A stretch of 64,000 nt of DNA, from assembly GCA_021307315.1 (NCBI GenBank), contig JAJSPD010000015.1:248001-312000 (forward strand), written 5' to 3'. This DNA comes from Bisporella sp. PMI_857 (Eukaryota; Ascomycota; Leotiomycetes; Helotiales; Helotiaceae). The position numbers were made by a program, and so were the translations under genes. Position 1 is the stretch's first letter. Each line of letters begins with the position of its first letter. Positions 58,901 to 64,000 of the stretch are shown piece after piece. The notes beneath the pieces were generated by a model. The model did not search any database. It saw only the letters and a list, made by a program, of their open reading frames with translations, and was not told the DNA's origin.

Positions 58901-60961
58901 CTACTTGATAATTAGCCATGCCTGCAACGTGCTCACCCCTATCCCAAAGCAAGCCAACATGAAAGTCCCCAATGTAACAGCGTCCTGCACATTATGCTCG
59001 AACTTCCAATATAAGACACAAACTCCTATGCTTACAAGTACAAACATCAAGAAACACCATGCCAGAATCTTCCTCCAACTCCACCCTTCGTGAAAGCAAA
59101 GACCCCACCCCGGAGAAACCCCTTTTACCGGACACACGCTTAATTTTTCTTTTCTTTTCTTAGGAATCTTCTGAAAACAAGGTGTAATAGCAGACGCATC
59201 TTCGGGGCGGTGGAAAAAGTGCATCAGTAAGTTGGAACCAATAGGGGGCTTGAGTGTACTCCTCTCATAGCAGTAAGAAGCGCTATGGTCTTCAGGAGGA
59301 ATGACATGCAACGCTCTAATATCGACCAGGGACTTTTCGTACATTTCGAAGTGAACAAAATGGATTCTCTGCAAGTCCCATAGTAATAACCAAGACCACC
59401 ATCGCCTCCTGGTTTCTGAGTAATATGCTTGGAGCATACGAAAAAGACTTTTGTCTGATTCGATACTCTGTACTGTAGGCTGGTGAGCTCTCATCGTGGT
59501 TACTCTCCTACTTTCGCAAAGGCATAATAGCAGGTAAAGGTGTTCAGTTTGGAGAGTTTCTTCAGATGTGGGTGAAAATAGCTGTCCTTGTGGCCGTAAT
59601 TCAAACGTAGGAAGGTCGGAGTTCCTGGTGAGATATTTGTTGTGGAAAACTCGTCCAAACTCTACTAGAGTTGAAACCACAGAGCTGCAGCTGGCAATCA
59701 AGCTGAAAGAAGTACGGGTGCTTGCTATAGTATTTCCAAGGTGTTGGCGGGAAAACATACGTCTCAATTCTCTTTGAAAACGTTTGGCAGCGCCTCTCTC
59801 GAGTTCCTCATAGTCATCGTACATAGCTTTGCCACAGGGCTGTCGAGCCGTTAGTAACAACACCGCCTGGGGCAATAAAGCTATACTTACACAGGTCCAC
59901 GTAATCCGTTTTGTGCCTTTAGCAATCGGTGGGCACTTGAAGAGTTTGTTTCTCGCCTTAACAAGTGATCGCGAGAAACTTTTTAAGCTTTTGTGGTCTC
60001 TCCAGACATCTAGCACCGCGTCTCCAGGTTCTAATTCTGCAAATGGTAGTAGAGACCACAGCTCTCGCTCAGTTTCCTCTTTGCTGACGGAAGCCTGCAG
60101 TTCCGGACTAACAAATTGCCGCAGATTCTTCCGGAAAGCCTCGAAAGCCAGGGAATTGATAAGGAATTTCTCGAGTTGTTTGAAATTTAACGGTTCATCA
60201 TCTCTATCGTCTGATTCCGATTCTTCCAACTTCTGGTTCGATTCCCACAATTCTTCATTAGCATCGATCTCTCTGCCAATAAGATGGGCCGAGTGTTTTG
60301 CTTCTGCTCTTACAACCTGTGCAAGGCGCCGTTCTTGAACTGTGACTGCTTCTTCTTTCAATTCTGCGGCAAATATCTTAAGAAGTCGAGTAAGGTTTCT
60401 CTCCAAACGATCAAGAGGCACAGTGACCGCCGCTTCATGCCACAATGGCTGAAGTTTGCTATCTTCGATTAAGAGCCATGCAAGCTGTTCGCTTGCACCT
60501 TCAAACCCTCGAATCGATGACTTTGAGGACCCGCTTGCCGTAGAAAATATACTTTCAGATATGGATGCGAGAGAAGAGGACCTTGACAACCGTCTGGCAG
60601 GCGATTTGGCTTTTTCGAGTTGACCACTACCTTTAATAGAGTTTATTGTATCTTCACGTCTTTCAAATCCCTTTATGGTGTCTTCAAAAATGTTTGACCT
60701 TGCCGCTCCAGGAGCTGCATCATCGGCACTGATGCCCACAGCTTTAGTTGCCTCTGTAGTCACGGGTCCAGATATTGGAACAGAAGTAAGAGTACCGCTC
60801 CCAGAGTTCCCACCACTGGTACTGCTGAGATCGTCACTAATGTTTGTACAATAGGAGGAGCATTTCAGGTGGCTGCACTCCACACAATAGCCCCCATACC
60901 AGAACGAATTTATGTCTGCGGAACACTGGCAGCACACCCACCAGCCGGTCGTAGAAGCCAT
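58901..60961 (-). CDS. fungal protein with N-terminal zinc-ribbon-like motif and two C-terminal TM helices
   Basis: Exon 1 is 60961-59891 and exon 2 is 59839-58901; 669 residues from MASTTGWW (another ATG three codons upstream). The N-terminus WVCCQCSADINSFWYGGYCVECSHLKCSSYC has CxxC pairs fitting a zinc-binding ribbon. A Ser/Thr linker and a helical, acidic region follow. The core contains TWTCPCGKAMYDDYEELERGAAKRFQREL, and then FVHFEMYEKSLVDIR and SASYCYERSTLKPPIGSNLLMHFFHRPED, motifs I know from a large uncharacterised Pezizomycotina family. Two TM helices close the protein (ILAWCFLMFVLVSIGVCVLYW; LGTFMLACFGIGVSTLQAW). The intron (59890-59840) is 51 nt and has no stop, so unspliced mRNA also reads through, adding 17 residues. 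Function unknown. Flanked by inverted repeats. Confidence 0.8.
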   Translation of the reverse strand: MASTTGWWVCCQCSADINSFWYGGYCVECSHLKCSSYCTNISDDLSSTSGGNSGSGTLTSVPISGPVTTEATKAVGISADDAAPGAARSNIFEDTIKGFERREDTINSIKGSGQLEKAKSPARRLSRSSSLASISESIFSTASGSSKSSIRGFEGASEQLAWLLIEDSKLQPLWHEAAVTVPLDRLERNLTRLLKIFAAELKEEAVTVQERRLAQVVRAEAKHSAHLIGREIDANEELWESNQKLEESESDDRDDEPLNFKQLEKFLINSLAFEAFRKNLRQFVSPELQASVSKEETERELWSLLPFAELEPGDAVLDVWRDHKSLKSFSRSLVKARNKLFKCPPIAKGTKRITWTCVSIALLPQAVLLLTARQPCGKAMYDDYEELERGAAKRFQRELRRMFSRQHLGNTIASTRTSFSLIASCSSVVSTLVEFGRVFHNKYLTRNSDLPTFELRPQGQLFSPTSEETLQTEHLYLLLCLCESRRVTTMRAHQPTVQSIESDKSLFRMLQAYYSETRRRWWSWLLLWDLQRIHFVHFEMYEKSLVDIRALHVIPPEDHSASYCYERSTLKPPIGSNLLMHFFHRPEDASAITPCFQKIPKKRKEKLSVCPVKGVSPGWGLCFHEGWSWRKILAWCFLMFVLVSIGVCVLYWKFEHNVQDAVTLGTFMLACFGIGVSTLQAWLIIK

Positions 60962-61526
60962 ATACGTCATTTCAAGCCCGTGAACTTAAAAAATAGTGAG
61001 TACATCCCAAAAGTTGAATCCGATATGGTTGCAAATGAAGAATTAGCTTGAAGCATTCGAGAGTGAAAATTGCTCGATCCTTAATTCAAACCTCGAGTAG
61101 AGTTTTAAAGCCAGAAGTTTACTCGATGCGAGATTTGTTGGTTGGTCGATGTTGTAGGATGTTGGCCTCACAAAACATTCAAAGTGAGGCGAAGCTTGTG
61201 TTACACTTAGATTGGCTGCTGTCGCCGACCGTTGCGTTTGCCTTTTGAAGTGACAGGTTCGTAGCGACAGGGTTAGTCATGTGGAGAGTACCCAGAGCTA
61301 GCCTTGTACGAAGTATACATGTACCACACGTGCGCGTAGGTTAGAAAGTGTCGGGCCATCTTCAGGATATATGGACGGCCATATTCCGCGAAACCTTACC
61401 GCGTCCTTTAGAATGGCCTGAAGAACACAGGGCATATTAAGATTTTAGATGGATCACATTATCAGCATTAACATAACGAGCAATACGAGATGCGAGAAGT
61501 CAGAGAAGTGATGCCTCTCGATTACA

Positions 61527-61688
61527 ATGGCTCAGGTAATACGGAGTGACAGAGGAGCTCGGGCTACAGCGCCAGGGCCAAAAATGGATGAGGTGGTCTG
61601 TGCTCACTATTTTTTTAGGGATGAAGCCGAAATTGGAATCAAGGAGCCAGAATCTGCCGCATTAGTTAAATCAGTAAGTGTCAGTTGA
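61527..61688 (+). CDS. 53-codon ORF running into the right repeat, doubtful
   Basis: ATG 61527 gives MAQVIRSDRGARATAPG, then charged coding-like text (DEVVCAHYFFRDEAEIGIKE). It reaches AAATCA|GTAAGTGT, a good splice donor, at the point where the repeat starts. It could be a first exon cut off by the repeat, part of a transposable element, or chance. No family recognised. Confidence 0.25.
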   Translation: MAQVIRSDRGARATAPGPKMDEVVCAHYFFRDEAEIGIKEPESAALVKSVSVS

Positions 61689-61822
61689 ATCCTTAGGCAG
61701 CAAATCCACTTTCGGCGCTGACCCCCACAAAGCATGAGTGGCTCTAGCGTAATTTAATATGGTTCCAGAAATTATAACAAAGAGAGTCAAGCGCGACACT
61801 GGTTTCGCTACTTACTGTATAG
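61680..61822 (-). repeat. inverted repeat, right copy
   Basis: About 143 bases, the reverse-complement partner of 58449-58612. The spacer between the copies is about 3.07 kb and contains the whole zinc-ribbon gene and its promoter. There is no visible target duplication, so it is unclear whether these are ends of one element or two insertions of a dispersed repeat. Confidence 0.75.
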
Positions 61823-63174
61823 TTTATGGTGTCATACATTTTTCTCTAAGTGTAGGATTCGTACTGTTGTTATTGCCAAGAACGATGATCGACAGCTATC
61901 GTAAACGGCTTGAATGGCTTACCCCTGGTGTATGATTACTTTAGACTGTGCATTAGTGGGTATCGTTTGATGTTTGCGATACATTCCAACTTTTTACAAC
62001 CCATTTTAGGAGAACTTTCCAAGCTCAAGCATTCGCTAGATTTTTGAACATTCGATATTTACAGAAGTTTGGCCCATTAACTTGAGCCCCTGAACTTAGC
62101 TTATTTATCCCACTGTCGCGATTGATGATCCATATTATTAGCCTTCCCCAGGCCATTAAACTCATCACTTTTCAGTTGCAAAACGTACCGTCCGTATGTA
62201 TCAAATAGCCACTTCACAGATTAAACTAGTTATAGGAATCAAGGAGTACATCCAAGTAATCAACGTTGTCACATTTATCCCCTAGCCGTCCAGACCACCG
62301 TCAACGGTGGAAGAACTTCTAGGTGATGTTTTTGCTAATTGAAACGGAGTTTGGGTACCTATTTAATCAACCACACACAATATATCGAGAGTAAATCTAG
62401 GCAGCAAGTTATTAGAAAGAGCGATTGAAGTCACCGCCGTTCCACAAGCACTTGTCTGTCTAGTCAACCTCAGGATGAGGTCCTCCTGCACCATATCATG
62501 ATAAGGACTCTATGTGTTGCACCCAAGAATCGCCAAAACTGGTCAACGTCTATTATAGTGGTTAGACTCTATATTAGAACGACAGTAGCATCGAATAATC
62601 TAGCCGTTTGCGAGGTGGCTTACAACCTTACTCGCTGCTTAGATGGATATCCCAGGAACTCAAGCTGGTGTGTTACGCATGGAATAAGCTCAGTGCTAAA
62701 TGGCAAATTTCTGTACTTTGTCAAAGTGAATCTTGGAATCTCAAATCATGAAATTTAACTTTGATTAGGACAGCTCTCCGATATAAATGAACGAGCATAG
62801 TCGAAGATGGCCGCTGACTGAGTAAAACCTGTCATCCAAGAGCTAAATGTAATAGCTGAATCTGGTCCTGGGCTTAATTGTCATGTGAAACACACAATTC
62901 CTGGTATCCTGGGGTGAAATCATAGATAAAATGAAAAGTATATAAATTATGCGCTTTGAAACTCCGGCGGTGCCTGATTGATTTATAGGCATTCATGTAA
63001 GCTTATTTATACATACTGTTTACCAACAGAACATTCCTGCTGCCATCCCCAACCGGTCTTGGAAATGATTCACAACTATATGATGTCCCAGACTAACATC
63101 TTTAAGTATCAAAGTTGGCTCACCGCTGCCAGTATAAAAGCAATGCACAATTCTATAGTACAGTCTCTCTTGCT

Positions 63175-64000
63175 TCAACTCGGGTTCTTGAGTAAGCTAA
63201 TAACTATATCTTTAGACTTCGATTCCATGTTATTCACACTAGTTTTAGTTCCATTGAGCTTTGTAAGACCAGTAGGGCCTTGAAAGATCCATGCTAATGG
63301 AGATAGCTTCCAAACGGGTGTATGCTGCTTTTCGGCGTTTATTACCACCAGAATGAAAAAGAGTAAAGTAAAGAGGGATGTTGCTCCCGGGAAGGCCATC
63401 CAAGCCCAGTTAGCCTGTACACAGGTCGCATGATGCCAGGCTTCGCCTAAAGCGGGTTCGGAATTAGTTTCGTTGCCATGTGTCCGTACCCACGCTGTGA
63501 GAATATCAGAAAAGTTCATGAACATTCTCTGCACTTGTTCAAATTCGATACCACTTTTATTATATAATAAGTTCAGAAGTGGGGGCCCCGTAAAATAAGT
63601 GACTTCCGGTTTAGAACTAAGAGTTGAGTAAGGAGGGTATAGTCCCGAACCGCTACCCTGAACTGTGCCGACAAAGTCTTGCCACAACGCCCTGATAGCG
63701 AAGGAATCGGAAATCATTTCATCCATTAAATACAGGCATTTTCGTTGTAGCAGAGAAGATGCGAGGGAATCGGGTTCGATTTGACCAGGCGGTGTGAATG
63801 GTGACTGAGATACATTGTAAGCAAGCCACCGAAACGACCCGCCTAGTTTGTATCCTTCATACTTCAGGCGTTCGCTATCATTGCTTGAAATACAGTATTT
63901 GTCAACCATACCCCATCGTGATCGTATTGAGCTCGTTGACGAATTGCTCCTTCCCCAAACGGTCGAACTTGATTGAGATATCACGCGCTCCTCGAGGTAT
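63175..64000 (-). CDS. DUF3176 family membrane protein, 5' part beyond window edge
   Basis: The C-terminal part of a longer gene. The frame is open to the right edge without an ATG near it (the first in-frame initiator-like codon is GTG 63984), so the start lies outside. Visible are YLEERVISQSS at the edge, YEGYKLGGSFRWLAYN, many Asn-X-Ser/Thr sites (NKSG, NFSD, NETN, consistent with an outside-facing loop), then CVQANWAWMAFPGATSLFTLLFFILVVINA, the last TM helix, and a short tail with WKLSPLAWIFQG. The loop-TM-WK order fits DUF3176, a large Pezizomycotina family with several N-terminal TM helices and a big extracellular loop. Function unknown. Confidence 0.7.
   Translation of the reverse strand, partial: YLEERVISQSSSTVWGRSNSSTSSIRSRWGMVDKYCISSNDSERLKYEGYKLGGSFRWLAYNVSQSPFTPPGQIEPDSLASSLLQRKCLYLMDEMISDSFAIRALWQDFVGTVQGSGSGLYPPYSTLSSKPEVTYFTGPPLLNLLYNKSGIEFEQVQRMFMNFSDILTAWVRTHGNETNSEPALGEAWHHATCVQANWAWMAFPGATSLFTLLFFILVVINAEKQHTPVWKLSPLAWIFQGPTGLTKLNGTKTSVNNMESKSKDIVISLLKNPS

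Larger units (their letters stand above)
60962..63174. other. intergenic with right repeat copy and a short ORF
   Basis: Promoter of the zinc-ribbon gene, then a 53-codon plus frame (61527-61688), the right repeat copy (61680-61822) and plain sequence. No full gene supported. Confidence 0.45.

Overview
The window reads as filamentous ascomycete (Pezizomycotina) nuclear DNA. Genes lie on both strands, mostly 1-4 kb apart. They carry short introns (about 47-180 nt) with GT..AG ends and CTAAC-like branch points. The recognisable genes are eukaryotic: MCM3, Exo70, SNU23, DPH5, PTEN, a cytosolic-type phospholipase A2, a Zn2Cys6 regulator, and fungus-specific DUF families. Fungal expansions (SDR enzymes, a UDP-glycosyltransferase, tandem chitin-binding modules) and a decayed RGS-LOV photoreceptor suggest a Leotiomycetes-like plant-associated or saprobic fungus. 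That taxonomic placement is inference. No tRNA, rRNA or CRISPR was seen.

Layout. 0-9 kb: PTEN-like phosphatase running off the left edge, a frame-hopping gene remnant, a Pho80/PCL-like cyclin and a mitochondrial cPLA2-type lipase. 9-16 kb: a DUF3431 membrane protein, a clearly broken acyltransferase-3 pseudogene, and EXO70. 16-21.6 kb: almost gene-free and rich in homopolymers, but holding a 38-residue cysteine-rich ORF. 21.6-30.4 kb: an accessory block with SDR, Zn2Cys6 regulator, a second SDR of identical length, and a family-1 glycosyltransferase whose model needs a 9-nt microexon and a GC-AG intron. 31.6-35.8 kb: a membrane-anchored protein with three hevein-type chitin-binding domains, then a degenerate gene with a TA-flanked MITE. 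35.8-42 kb: a dimeric alpha/beta-barrel protein, MCM3 with MCB/SCB-like promoter boxes, and a DUF1308 protein. 42.8-44.7 kb: the RGS-LOV pseudogene. 45.5-53.7 kb: an acidic membrane protein, a Fus1-like SH3 membrane protein and a small acidic membrane protein. 54.7-57.6 kb: SNU23 and DPH5 sharing a divergent promoter, and a conserved-looking unknown. 58.4-64 kb: a zinc-ribbon/two-TM protein bracketed by an inverted repeat pair, then the 3' part of a DUF3176 protein running off the right edge.

The housekeeping genes do not form a pathway. The SDR-regulator-SDR(-glycosyltransferase) block is the best candidate for a functional group. Its two SDR-side promoters share a GCGGCCGC palindrome, the kind of paired CGG half-site a Zn2Cys6 factor could bind. 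Several neighbouring loci are decaying, so the window mixes stable core genes with turnover of accessory genes.
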